Below, in pieces: positions 13,640 to 25,118 of a DNA stretch of 64,000 nucleotides; the first letter of the stretch is position 1, and each line of letters begins with the position of its first letter. The notes under the pieces were generated by a model, which saw nothing but the letters and a program-made list of their open reading frames with translations, made no database searches and was not told where the DNA came from. Both the position numbers and the translations under genes were made by a program. Source of the DNA: Anisakis pegreffii (Eukaryota; Nematoda; Chromadorea; Rhabditida; Anisakidae). The DNA lies in the NCBI GenBank assembly GCA_035041965.1, contig JAPYMA010000652.1:28759-92758 (forward strand), read 5' to 3'.

Positions 13640-16528
13640 TCAACTGTCGTTATGATTATGATTCAGTGGTTTCAGGGTTGATAAGTTCAACTGATCTGTA
13701 TCATTCTCACCCTTCTTATCACCGCCAGCGTTCTCATTCTTGTCGTCGCTATTTCTCCTCGTCAATAATAAAATTTTCTCAATATTGATGGCTGGCATCT
13801 CGGACAACAATGCACACTGCAGTCCGAGCACATAAGCCATCAACAGACGCACAAAACATTGCGGAATCAGCATCGAAACAACACCTCTGTATTCGTGTGG
13901 AAACTTCAACTGCAGATACGTCGCAAATATCACTGGCATGTGACTCAAATAGACCTGAAATTCAATGAAATTCCTCACTTCACTTCGTAATATTCACTCC
14001 AAACTCATTTCCAAATGTAAAAAGTGTCCAGGAAATTTCCAATTACTGAACGAAAATGAGAAAACTTACTGAATAACTCAAATTCGAAAGTGGTATAAAG
14101 ACGCGGAAACTCAGAAATGTGTTAACCCATTTCGCATAACCACAATGACATGCGAACAGAATCCACGCCACCGATACGGCGTATACACATCGATGAACTG
14201 CTCCGTAGAGCAGATAATATCCAGGCCATAACCAATCCTGCAATACGACTTCAATTGCAATTTCCTCAATTCTAAATTTTACACTATCAAAGTTTCAACC
14301 ACGTTCTACCCAAACACTGCTGTTGTATCTCACATTCAGCTCACCTGTAGTATCGGGTAGAGTCCAAAAACGGACGCGACGCCACAACAGATCGAACTTG
14401 TCCATAAGACGATCAAATATTTTCTGTCGATGCAATCAAGTCCGAACTTATCTTTATTCGCCAAGCCATACCCCAACATAAGACCGATTATGTAGGGGCC
14501 AATTCGATATTGCGGTTTAATGTACATCTCAGTGAAATGCTGAAATTTTGAAAGAAATTTTATTTTTCAAGTGAGAAATTTATCTTTCAAACCGAAAAAA
14601 ATCTTCTAAAATATTTTTGTGTTTGAAAAGTAAATTGGCGCGGTGTGCCTTACGCTTGGCTACCCTATCCCATCACTAATGTCACACCAACGCAAAACCA
14701 CGCCCTCACGCGCATTGCGCGTGATTCGCGTGCCAACGCGCAGTGCGCGCGAGGCACGCCGTTCATGCGCATTGCGCGCGGGGGCGTGGTCTTGCGTTGG
14801 CGTCACATTGGTGATAGGATAAGGTCACCAAGCTTGCAAGCTCCGCCCACGCGTCCCGTACGCATCACACGCAGTTGCCAAATAAACTCATTCAACTCGC
14901 AGAATCGTATAATAATAGATAAATGAACAAATAAAATTAGGGCACTTTTTACTTGGGGGGGGGGTCGCACACAAGCACGCTCGCGCATGCCACGCCTATT
15001 GCGCATGGCCTCAGCCTAAGTGTCACCTCAGCCTCATCTAAGCGTAGCCTCAGGTCGCTCGATGTCACAACGGGGGCTAGCAAGCGAGTTCAGGCTTAGG
15101 CTTAGGCTGAGACTACGCTTAGGCTGAGGCCATGCGCAATAGGCGTGGCCTCGGTCCATGTGAAAGCGTCGTTCGTAGTGTGCGAGCGTATGTTTTTATC
15201 ATTGTACGCGAGCTTACGCGCGTGCGACCCCCCCCCTCCCCCAAGTGAAAAAGTGCCAAAATTAGTAACCTCCATAAAATTTCTGTTGAAGATCGGCGGA
15301 CGGTTCCATCCCAGTTGCGTCGGTGGTAAATTATACGCCCACATTGCGCAGGCTCTTAGCACACTCGACAGAGCTATTGCCGACAGCGAGACGGAAAAAC
15401 CGCATCTCTCGGATCGCAGAAATGCCAGCAAAAATATCGGTGACACCAAATAGAACATAAACTCAGTACTAATATACCTGAAATATTTCAGCTGCTCATT
15501 ATTCATCCGAAATTGCTACGTATTTAACTGTCAACACCCCTCAACACCACATGCAAATACGCTGTCGAATGGTGATCCAACCCAAAACCGCTAAGAAAAT
15601 GACGAAAACAAACCACGTCCATCCCATGCAGCTGTTCTCGAAGAAGCTGCTCACGAACAGCAAATTCTGCCACCACTGCCCAGCACACTGAACGTACGGA
15701 TCCAAAGGTGGCCACATTCCATGGAAATGCAGATTTGTCATAAACATAACGCCCAACAACGTGTACAGGTACGCAGGCCATAGTCTTATCACACGATGAC
15801 GATAAAATCTCAGCCAATAACCACACGAAAACAGTGTTGGTCGAGCGTCTTCTCCTGCAATTCAGTGCTGATAAAAGACCGAGAAAAGGAGAACTCCGAA
15901 AGGGAGCGGAAGAGGTCGGTCGGTAAGCTGATACAGCAGAAGAATGAAGCGACACAAACAACAGGTAATGTCTGCAAATTATGAGATATTTTGCGCACCG
16001 AAAGGGTGAAATAAACCCATGTGCTGACACTTCAGTTGTTTTATTAAGCGAAATGAGCACTGTTTCATTCAAGTGGACGTCTCCAGTGTTTTGAATTTCA
16101 AAAATTGCAAAGAAATAAATTCTACCTGACGAATTGATCTTTCTGAAAAACGCATACGCGTTCACAGTTCCACCCAACACCAAAAATGTATCGACAGTTA
16201 ACAAAAAATTCGAAATCCATTGATTCAGAAAACTTTTCGCGATTGCTTCGCGATACTCGTGTGGATTTGCAAGATACGGCTGAAATGTTTTATTTGCACA
16301 CGTGCAATTTTCATCGGGTAACTGCTGTAAAAAATAGCACTAGCGCTCAACCACCCTGCTCACATCAAAAAATGAACACTAACAGTTTGGCAACTTATTG
16401 ATGCTCATTTTTGGCACGTCGTGCCATCCACTCTGGTGGATGGCACGATGTGCCAAAAATAAACATCAATAAGTTGCCAAACTCTGGGCACGCGCAACAA
16501 AAATGAGTCTTCTTAAGACAAATACATT

Positions 16529-16577
<49 letters not shown>

Positions 16578-18120
16578 GAGCAATAAAAACAATAAAAATA
16601 TAACGCAAAATAAAAAAGAATAAAAGATAAGCACCTCAATCCACGCAAAGGAATGCCCAATAACAATCCAAACAATCGTCAAAAAACGTATCCCAAACAT
16701 ACAAGTTATCATCGAATTGTTATTACTCTTCTTATTGTTATCAGCCTTTGGCATTCTGAATAATTTCGGCAGAGTTCTCTTCAACGAAAACGACAAAAAT
16801 ATTTCCATTAGAACGGATCTGCAAAACAACTTAAACAATGCGAAAACTATCGAAAAAACAATACATAATCACATTAAATAGCAGAACAATGAAAATCGTA
16901 ATAACTGTAATAGAGCTGCGATCGTTTATTAAACAGCAAGCTGAGCGGACTAGAAACTGCTGGAGATGACCTCGGAATAACTGCCCTGGAGAGATACGGA
17001 CCCAAAGAACGACATGTAACTACAGAAACCGTTAAAAACCAACTGCGCAGTAGAGCCGTTGCACCGCTGGTAATCGCAAACTGTTGCCAATGTAACGATG
17101 AAAATTAGCGATAAAATAATCAGAAACGATACGAGAGGCACCGCCTTTTGGTACCAGTCTTTAACGTGTCTCGATCCAATGCATAATGATTCGTCGATTT
17201 CAATCGGATCACTTCGGTTTGACGGCGATTTTGATCGAATATTATTTTTGTAAGAATTTAGTAACTGAAATACTTTTTATATCGATTGAAGTACTCTTTG
17301 CAATTACAAATAATAGCAGTATTAAATCATAATACTAATAGTAAACAACAATAAATAACTGTTACTAGTAATAACAATTAACGACTGTAAACAATGACAA
17401 ATAATTGAAATAAACTCACCAAAATATTGTCTCGGTGTTCACAAACTGTCGGAATACATATCGTGAATACAGTTTTTTCGGCCACTTTATCGTTTGAATC
17501 GTAACCGTAGCAATAGCTGAGTGGATACTCCGATTTAGAGTATTCCTTCTCGCCCGATACTTTCAAACACTTTAACATTTTGTGTTGCTACAATTCACAT
17601 TTCACTTCTGACCTTTTCAAATTTATAATTAAACTATAATTTATTGATACCAAAATAATAATGATAACAATAGTAATAAATAACAGTGAATGAACTTACA
17701 AATGCACTATCAGTAATGAGCTCATTATATTGGCCATACCCAAACGATTGAATGTAAAAATCACGTTCAGCCATAATACTGTCAAATGAGGAGAAATATT
17801 TTGGAATCTGAAAATGTAATTTATTATTATCAATAATTGCTATTATTTTTAATTACTACTGTCATGAGGAGTTAAATTATTGTCGATATTCAACTTCAAT
17901 ATACCTTTGTAATCGCTGCATAACAGGACTGTGATAAATTATGCAGAACACCACTCCCCATGATTTCTTCAATTATTACGGTTGCATTGATATTATTATT
18001 ATTGTTATTATCAGTGCTGTTCAGATAAATGTTCTGATCAGAACTACATAATACTTCAATTATACAACAGTGTACAATAATAAACAATAGAGTGACATTG
18101 TTACTGTTTCCAATAAGCAT
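13640..18120 (-). CDS. NRF-6-like transmembrane acyltransferase-3 protein, 11 exons
   Basis: Multipass membrane protein of about 739 residues in the nematode-expanded nose-resistant-to-fluoxetine family, implicated in lipid or drug transport in C. elegans. Exons: 18120-17905, 17807-17700, 17587-17420, 17264-17002, 16818-16635, 16279-16126, 15854-15614, 15477-15270, 14539-14345, 14237-14070, 13954-13640; all junctions keep frame. A signal peptide (MLIGNSNNVTLLFIIVHC) with an Asn run is followed by the Cys-containing NRF domain (exons 2-4). The acyltransferase-3 domain starts at FGIRFLTIVWIVIGHSFAW, with the conserved His, then RVIRLWPAYLYTLLG, YRIGPYIIGLMLGYG and PLSNLSYS. The donor ending exon 4 (GTCCGT) is the weakest call. 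A MITE sits against the exon 8 donor. Substrate is unknown. Confidence 0.9.
14664..14822. repeat. G+C-rich hairpin element in acyltransferase intron
   Basis: The left arm CCTATCCCATCACTAATGTC pairs with the right arm GTCACATTGGTGATAGGA; inside, CCAACGCAAAACCACGCCC pairs with its complement at 14790-14810. The centre is alternating GCGC sequence. A GGCGGAGCTTG-type motif follows at about 14835-14850, as beside repeats R2 and 56980. Probably a small inverted-repeat transposon. Confidence 0.6.
14941..15257. mobile_element. palindromic MITE, copy M2
   Basis: A 317-bp element with GGCAC...GTGCC termini and a perfect 8-bp duplication AAAATTAG (14933-14940 and 15258-15265). The right-hand duplication overlaps the splice donor of acyltransferase exon 8, whose exon ends at 15270. 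Arms carry poly-G/C tracts, GCTCGCG motifs and GCTTAGGCTTAGGCTGAG-type repeats. Confidence 0.93.
16384..16483. repeat. 100-bp near-perfect palindrome
   Basis: Outer arms AGTTTGGCAACTTATTGATG and its complement at 16464-16483 close on a centre at about 16433 reading CCACTCTGGTGG. A nested pair (TGGCAC and GTGCCA) lies between. It is in an acyltransferase intron beside an AAT microsatellite. Likely a foldback element; no target duplication was seen. Confidence 0.8.
16530..16577. repeat. (AAT)n microsatellite
   Basis: About 16 uninterrupted AAT units in an intron. Confidence 0.95.
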
Positions 18121-19932
18121 GATCTGAATAAAATAAGAGATATAATAGACACTTGGTTATTGGTTGAAAATTAATTATACGAATGTATATAAATGTATGT
18201 GTAAATGCACAACTTTATGCGCATGCACATACCATTTGTCATATTATTGAACAAGTTTCGATCCCAAAAAAAACCGGTCTTGTAATTTTACGTCTTTGAT
18301 CGATGAATGATGCGGCGAGCATGTTGCATTCGTCATTTGATGCGCTCTTTAATTCCTTTCACTTTCACCATAAACACCTAGAAATACACCGATTCCCACG
18401 AAAATACTTATTGAACAGGTGACAAATAGAACGTTCAAATAAAATTTACAATTGAAGTAACGATTCATCCAAAATTTATTCTTAAATTTAAATAATCATC
18501 AACAATCTAAATCCACAACAACAACAACAAAAAGTACCAGTGAGCATTACATGATTATGAAAAACATGATAGTATCATGAAAAATCTGAAAACAAAAGCA
18601 GATATCATTGATAACGAGACTTGAACGACGAGTAATGAAGATAATGATACCTTCATTACAGACGTAAGTCGAAACAATATATTTCGATTCATTTGAAATA
18701 ATTAAAAGGAAGATTTGAGACGTGCCCAGCTCCACTTAACCGGAGAAACCGGACAACCATGAACCTTAGTCCTACAGCCCGCATATCATGATTACACCTG
18801 GCAGATATAAAAGTATCTCGAGGAACAAAATGAACGCCAACATTTAACTTGGCGGTTGGTTGAATTCGCTGTGAGAAAATTCGAGCGCATTTTCAAATAG
18901 GGTGCAAAATTTTGACAGTTTTTTGCTTATAATTCTGCCGAGAATGCATCAAATTGACAGTGTACCTATCAGAAATATCCAGAAATAGGGCCTAAACCCA
19001 ACCTGAAATCGAAATCTAAAATAATCCAACGCTGAACAAGTTTCAGCTTAAAATCCATATTTGCACGTAGGCAAAAACACGTTTTGCCGACCCCTCACTT
19101 TTCGGACTTTTCAGTTAGTAAATCGCAGGGTTAGCCGCCTTTTGGCAGTAAGCCAAACTGCGTCGATGTGAGCTGTGGTGCGTCGGCGGTTCGTTTTCAA
19201 TTTCAATCGTAATTTCTCAATTAATTAGCGATAATTATGATGTGCGCATAATTGTATTCGTATTTTTTGCAGTAATTATTGTTCCGCATATTCTGTTCGT
19301 TAAGTTGCGCCAATTTGGTGCTCATTAACGCGATTTGAACCCCTTTAGAGACTTTAAAAGTACTTTAAAAGTATGTTGTACAAAGTACTTCTGTTGTAGA
19401 TTATTTGAACGTTCAATTTGAAGTTCGTTTAATGAATACGTTTGCAAAAATCGCAGCGTTTTTATCGATGGGCTCAAATTATTTATTATTTATACCCTCT
19501 AGTCCTTGGTTCTCTTGCTCTTATTTCTTCTGATGCGTCATCACAAAAATAAACATCATGCACATTTTTTAAATATATTTGGAATTTATCTTGTTGTGAT
19601 TCATTCCATGCGGAAACGCCATTTTGGCCTAATCAAACAGCAAATCGTACGGAAAAGCAGCTCAACAAATATTTGGTCAACAACGCATAAAATACACAAA
19701 TAGATGCATTTGACTTATTTGCCACCCTCGTTTGTGCTCTAACTCTGAGCCTGTTTCGCATCCAAGTCTTTCTTGTGATCTGCTATCTTCATGACAATCC
19801 CCCCTCCCGCTCCTAACCACTTTTGGTTTATATCAAGCAAATTTTTGTTTGATGAAGCGTCTAGCTGAATGTGGATATGCATCATGCAAAATACCTAATA
19901 CAAACATGTTTGAATGATGTCTGTCTAGCATC
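18121..19932. other. divergent intergenic region
   Basis: Separates the start of the acyltransferase (minus) from the secreted Cys-rich gene (plus), so it should contain both promoters. I see no exon with family resemblance and no recognisable regulatory motif. Confidence 0.45.
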
Positions 19933-21429
19933 ATGATTATTCTTCTTCTTCTTACGTTTTTCCATTGTCGTAAAAAGGAGAGGAATCATGTTGTTAGCTC
20001 AACAACAAACGACTGCAGCACTGATGATCATTCAATTCGGTAGATCAATTTTATTTTCACAATTTCATCGTTTCGTTGATCTCTGATCCACTCTTTAATC
20101 AGGTTTAGGGTCAGATTCACTCTCTACTTTCCTTTCTATTACAGCAGTGTTCTCACTGAGCTCAAGCGCTCGTTCCGAGAGCCTTCTTGGCTTAAATGCT
20201 TTGAGATTGTTTGGAAACGCAAACGGCAGCCGAACAGCATCACAACAGTTTTATCAAGTCTCCAGTGAAGCAAACGTTAGTGGAAGATTCGCCGTCACAA
20301 AAAGCAGTTGTCCAGCTCAGATGTTTGAGGTGAGTGGAGTCAATTGGTAGCCGCTTGAGTTCAGTTCAATCAATCATAATGGGCTGTACAACCGTTCAGG
20401 TGATACACCAATGCTATCGCAGCTATCTACGAGCCTATAAGATCGATATTGGATCGTCTGGAAAGTTACCGCCTATCAGCGTATATTCGAAAGCAGTTGG
20501 AAACACTGAGCATGTGGACAGTTTGTGCAGGTTTGCAGCAGCAATATCCTGAAGCACTTCATCTGAAAACATTAGTAAAGTGAAGATTTGGAACTTCTTT
20601 CACAACTTTCGAGGTGTTCTTTTGCAGACAGTACGACAGTTTGCATAAATGCATCCAGTCAAATGATGTTCAAACGTCGACGTTAGAATGCATGAATCTG
20701 AAAATGTTCGAAGCGTTAACCTTGCGCTATGAAGACGCCATCCACTATATGATCAACTATGCAGCATACGAGTTCGCATGCAGTGAAGGCTATAAAGGTT
20801 AGCTGACGATTGAAAATCTTCTGGTGATTCAATCTCTTCAAAATTTTTCGTTTTTTTTAGTTTTTTCAGCGAATGAGCAATGTTTCAAAGTCACCCTAAC
20901 GAGCAAAACAGTGGAGAAGGAGCTGCTGCGATGTAAACTCATACTGATACAAGATGATCCAATAGGCACTTGTCAGTAAGTGAATATAACATATAATCCG
21001 CCCCAAAAAAATCATCCCAGTTTAATCCGAGCGCCTCAGACTTAAATTTAAGGTTCCGTTGTTTGTTTTAAAAAAATCACACTCCCAGTTTGCCACACCA
21101 ACTTGATAGTTTTGTCCGCATTGTTCAGTTTTATCGTGTTGTATTTTCAATCAGCAATAAGTGATTTCAGCTCATATAAAAAGGATGCACACTGTACGAG
21201 TGAGGTATTTGGTGAGGCGTGTGGCAGAGTTGTTGGCCGCGCAATGTGCGAGCTTATGGTTCATTTGGGGCATTATTTGGCAGGGGTGGAAAGGTCGTGC
21301 TTGCACGTTCTGAACGCCGAATGCAGTCGGTACTCTTCAGCTGCACACTCGACGACGTGTTTGATCTCTGTGCAAATCTTGTTTATTTTGATGACTATTT
21401 TGTGGCAGTTTCAGACAATTGGTGTTTGA
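19933..21429 (+). CDS. secreted cysteine-rich protein, unknown family, 6 exons
   Basis: Predicted secreted or surface protein of about 295 residues. Exons: 19933-19969, 20145-20329, 20400-20530, 20628-20797, 20870-20975, 21171-21429, all in phase. The 37-nt first exon encodes MIILLLLTFFHC, a signal peptide core; it was chosen because its phase fits and it supplies the only ATG. The mature part has paired cysteines, as in CPAQMFEVIHQCY, LCRQYDSLHKC and CTSEVFGEACGRVVGRAMC, reminiscent of nematode secreted Cys-rich families (DUF19/T20D4.11-like or CPG4-like). That resemblance is by spacing only and is weak. The C-terminus ends in a hydrophobic tail (CLISVQILFILMTILWQF), which could be a GPI signal or membrane anchor. 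Confidence 0.72.
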
Positions 21430-21946
21430 TCGAAGTCATTGACCTCTCCCTGATTAACATCATATGTATTAATAAAGTTAATAAAAGTTGTAATAATAAT
21501 AATGACAATACATTCAAGCATTAAAATGACACTGGTAATGACATATATGCACCATTCATACATAACAAGTCAAGTACATGAGGTATTTGAATAATCGATT
21601 TGATCGCTGCATCGTGTTTCCCTGGATAATCATATTTCAGCTGATTCCTCCATCCCCCTCCCCCTCCCCCCAGAAAAAAAGAACCGGAGGAGCCTGCACT
21701 CGCCTTTCTTTTTTAAATAGTCGTCCATCCCTTCGAAAACTTGATAAAGATCCGAGGTTCGTGATCTTATTCAAGGAAATACAATAGTGACTTCACCGGA
21801 TTTCGTGGACTAGATTCGTGGCATTGAAGCAGTGAGAGTCGCCTGGGGGCAATGCCAACTCCCGCGGAATGCTCAATCCAAAAGGGACTACAAGAGACTT
21901 CCCGTTGATTTGGGAATGTGGAAGTTTTCGAGTGAGTCCCGAGTTG
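21430..21946. other. convergent 3' intergenic gap
   Basis: Lies between two convergent genes and should hold both 3' UTRs. A C-rich tract is at 21652-21672. No gene seen. Confidence 0.4.
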
Positions 21947-23087
21947 TTATTCGTCTTGGGGAGGCTCCAGCTCCTCCTCATTGATATCGTAGAGTTGCGG
22001 TGATGGTGCTCGCGAAGCAACGCGACGTTTTCTCGGAGTGAAGACACCACAGCGCTTCGACAGTGCACCAACTCGACCGGATGGCATCGTTAAATGACGC
22101 AGTAACTGCAATATGATACTGCTGTGAGTGAACTGTAAAACTGAAGTAATCTCTGAAAAAAGCAAATAATCTCTGACTTGAAACTTCATTTGTCTCACCT
22201 TCATTTCAATATTCGCCAACGTCTTCATACGAGCACCGCCGCCGCACGGTGCAGCCAGCAGTGTGCAGCTATTGCGCACGGATCGAATCGTTCTGAAGCA
22301 ACAGCACGACATCTCACTGAAGCACTTCTCACCACCACAGCATCCAATCACGCACATCAGCGTCAACCACAACAGCTGACGGCACCATTCCTGTAGACGT
22401 GCAATTAACGCCTGCCCCAGTGATTGCTCCTTGACGCATTCTCGTTCTCGTCGTGAAACTCTGTTGTTGGTTAGCACGTTAAATTCACATGATCCAATCA
22501 TATTATCTTATATTGTTGATATTGTTTACGATACTCTCTGAATGAGAAGATATCATAGAGGTTAAAGGTCAATCGTATCTATCATGCGATCAATACATCA
22601 ATGTCATACTTTCATAAAGATAAGTAAGTGTAAAAGTATCTCAAACGTGGATAAAAAGCTAATGGATGAATGATATAAACATATGAATAAATTACAAATG
22701 AAACATACTGAATACTTACTTGTTGTTGTTGTAGTTGTGACGAAGGCGTTTCGCCGAGTACAAAACTTTCGACGATTCGCAACAGCACTGAGCGGACAGT
22801 TTTGCTGGCTCAGAGCTGGTTGCTGAGCGGGAGGAGGCTGGTTGTGCCTCGTTTGGATTCAGAAGGCATACGGACGACAAGTCGTCGGAATAGGTCCTCT
22901 TGCGGTCACTGGTATATTGAGTACTACGGGAATGAGCACTACGGGCAGAAGAAGTATTTTGGATGAGTTGAAGAGGCAATTGGTCAATTTCCGGAGTCGA
23001 TGGCGAATAACTAATACTGCCCACGGGTAAACTGTTCGCCATGGGCACAGGTAAAATACTCGAATACAGTATTAAAGTGCTGCTCAT
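21947..23087 (-). CDS. unknown Cys-rich protein with one hydrophobic segment, 3 exons
   Basis: Predicted protein of about 262 residues. Exons: 23087-22720, 22460-22199, 22105-21947; both junctions keep phase. I do not recognise the family. The N-terminal exon is Ser/Pro-rich with an AKRLRHN basic patch and an Asn run at its end. The middle exon has a charged amphipathic part (ECVKEQSLGQALIARLQEWC), a hydrophobic segment (LLWLTLMCVIGCC) and a Cys cluster (EMSCCCF). The tail is basic then acidic: TPRKRRVASRAP, then NEEELEPPQDE at the stop. The short last intron has no stop in frame, so it could be retained. The start is the only upstream Met in frame; no acceptor precedes it. Confidence 0.6.
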
Positions 23088-23923
23088 TTCAGTTTGTCGT
23101 TTCCAGCAATTATTATGATGACTGACGTGACGTGACGCTTAACTGATTGATGAAAAAATACTGAAAAATACTGAACATTTTTGAGAAGCACATCATTCCT
23201 CAGGTAATTCACGTCGAAATTCACGTTTCAAGTTGATAAAGCGATTCAAAATTCACTAATCCCTCCCAAAGATCACCACCTAAGTTGTTCAGATTATGAC
23301 GGATCGCAGTGAAATTTCAAAAGCTCGAAGTGTTGACGACGATTGCAAACACCATACGAGCGCCCATCTTGAGACGTGACTAAACTACACAGCGATCATA
23401 AAACGGGTCTAGTTGAGAGGTAAACATTTATTATTATTATTATTCATGTTCCAATTAAACATGTTACGTGTATTATTATGCATATTGATGTTACTATTAT
23501 TATTAATATGATTGTGATCACATAACAAACATAAAATGATGCAATTTCTAAGCAGAAACTCGTCCTGAACATTCCATATTATCGTTTCTTTTTGCCATTA
23601 TTACCGTTCAAAAACATTCCACAATACTAAAGATCGAATGCCAATCGCGACCAGGATTAAGACTCGGGGTAAAACTAGCTTAAGACTAGTTCTTCCCCAA
23701 GAGACAGTCTCGAACAGGCTTGGATAGGGGTAGATTTACAGTTGGTTATTGAACGTTCAAATGATGACGTAAGATCGAATGCACTTCATAATGATAATCT
23801 TCCACTAGTACTATGTGTGCTGCAATGATCTAATGAAGTCAGAGGCGGGTCCGACCGCAAAGCATCGTCGATCGGGTCCAAAGAGCGTCTTGGTTCGTGA
23901 CAATTGAGAGATGGATGGATAGG

Positions 23924-23973
<50 letters not shown>

Positions 23974-24007
23974 TCATCAAAGAACGTTCGATCATTAAAA
24001 CACTCAC
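23088..24007. other. intergenic with GATA microsatellite
   Basis: No supported exon. Contains the (GATA)n tract at 23923-23973 and short inverted sequences of the CTTAAG/CTAGC type around 23670-23720. Confidence 0.4.
23923..23973. repeat. (GATA)n microsatellite
   Basis: About 12 GATA units. It yields an artefactual IYLS repeat frame on the minus strand. Confidence 0.95.
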
Positions 24008-24269
24008 TCGTGTCTCTCTTAATTAAAGCTGCAAAAAGCAAAAGCAGATTGTCGGGAGTAACGTCAAAACGAACACGCTTTGTGCTATGCAGCGCTACAT
24101 TCACATATCTATCTCTGTTCATATGTCTCTCTGTGTTTCGCATAAATTCCAAATGATCTGCGATAATTTCGATACGATCGCGATTTGTTGTTGTTGTTGT
24201 TATTCCAGTGGATGGGTGTTCGTTCATCTTCGAGGATAGAGTGCTGCGAGATAGATTCGAGTTAGAGTG
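24008..24269 (-). CDS. candidate internal exon of an unidentified gene
   Basis: A 262-bp open exon with a TTTTTTGCAG acceptor and a GTGAGT donor on the minus strand. It encodes a charged segment with NRDRIEIIADHLEFMRNTE and then KRVRFDVTPDN, which contains an RVxF-type protein phosphatase 1 docking sequence. A possible preceding exon is 24647-24594 (YPRDHRTFAMREARVIH), which ends in phase 0 as this exon needs. No downstream partner was found before the gene starting at 23087, so the gene is unassembled. Function unknown. Confidence 0.35.
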
Positions 24270-25118
24270 CTGCAAAAAACAACGAAACATCTCCTCGGCA
24301 CACACAAAAACAACTACTTATCTGTAGGTTTGTTGAATATTTATCATGATGACATAATACACTTATTTGTTGAATATACACATTTTAATATAGTGTATTA
24401 CTCAAAATGCAGTAATCTTTCTGTCCACAGCTGTTACTATCGGATAATTTACGGGAATAAATACAAAAACAGTTCATAATGATAATAGACAATAATATAA
24501 ACAAGCAATAATAATGTCGCCCAAGGAAAGAGGTAGAGGAGCAAGAAAGACATTTTGTTTTGCAGGAGATGTGAATTGTTTAACGCTCCTCACGTGAATA
24601 ACACGTGCTTCGCGCATCGCAAATGTGCGGTGATCACGTGGATAGCTGCATAGATTGCATGAGTGTTGATCACGTCTCACCGATTCTCGCCGATCTTGTG
24701 CAAATGATTGCAATCGTTGCTATGCGGGACCGATGGTAACATTATTGTTATCACAATGATTTATTGGCACTATCATCAAGATTGTTTATCGGCCGTACTC
24801 TCCTTTCTTCATCGCCGAGTGGCGCGTGTCTGGGCTTAGGCTGCGTGCCATTTTTGGCGAACCTTCCCAAGAACGTTTCAAATTTGATAATAATAGCTTT
24901 ATTATTATGGTTGTTATTGTTGCATTATTAATTGATATTGTTTTATTGTGATATTATTATTACATTATTATGAGGATCATCAGTGTCATTACTAGTGCCA
25001 CTGTGAACCTCATTAGGGATGTCTTTTCGAGGTAGATCTCGAATTACCGAATTACGAATCAATTCATGTGAAAAACGCCATTTCACTTTCAGAAAAAAAC
25101 TTATTTTCAGGACATGGT

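Noticed and set aside
23786..24007. Minus-strand frame with repeated IYLS
   Set aside because: It is the translation of the (GATA)n microsatellite.
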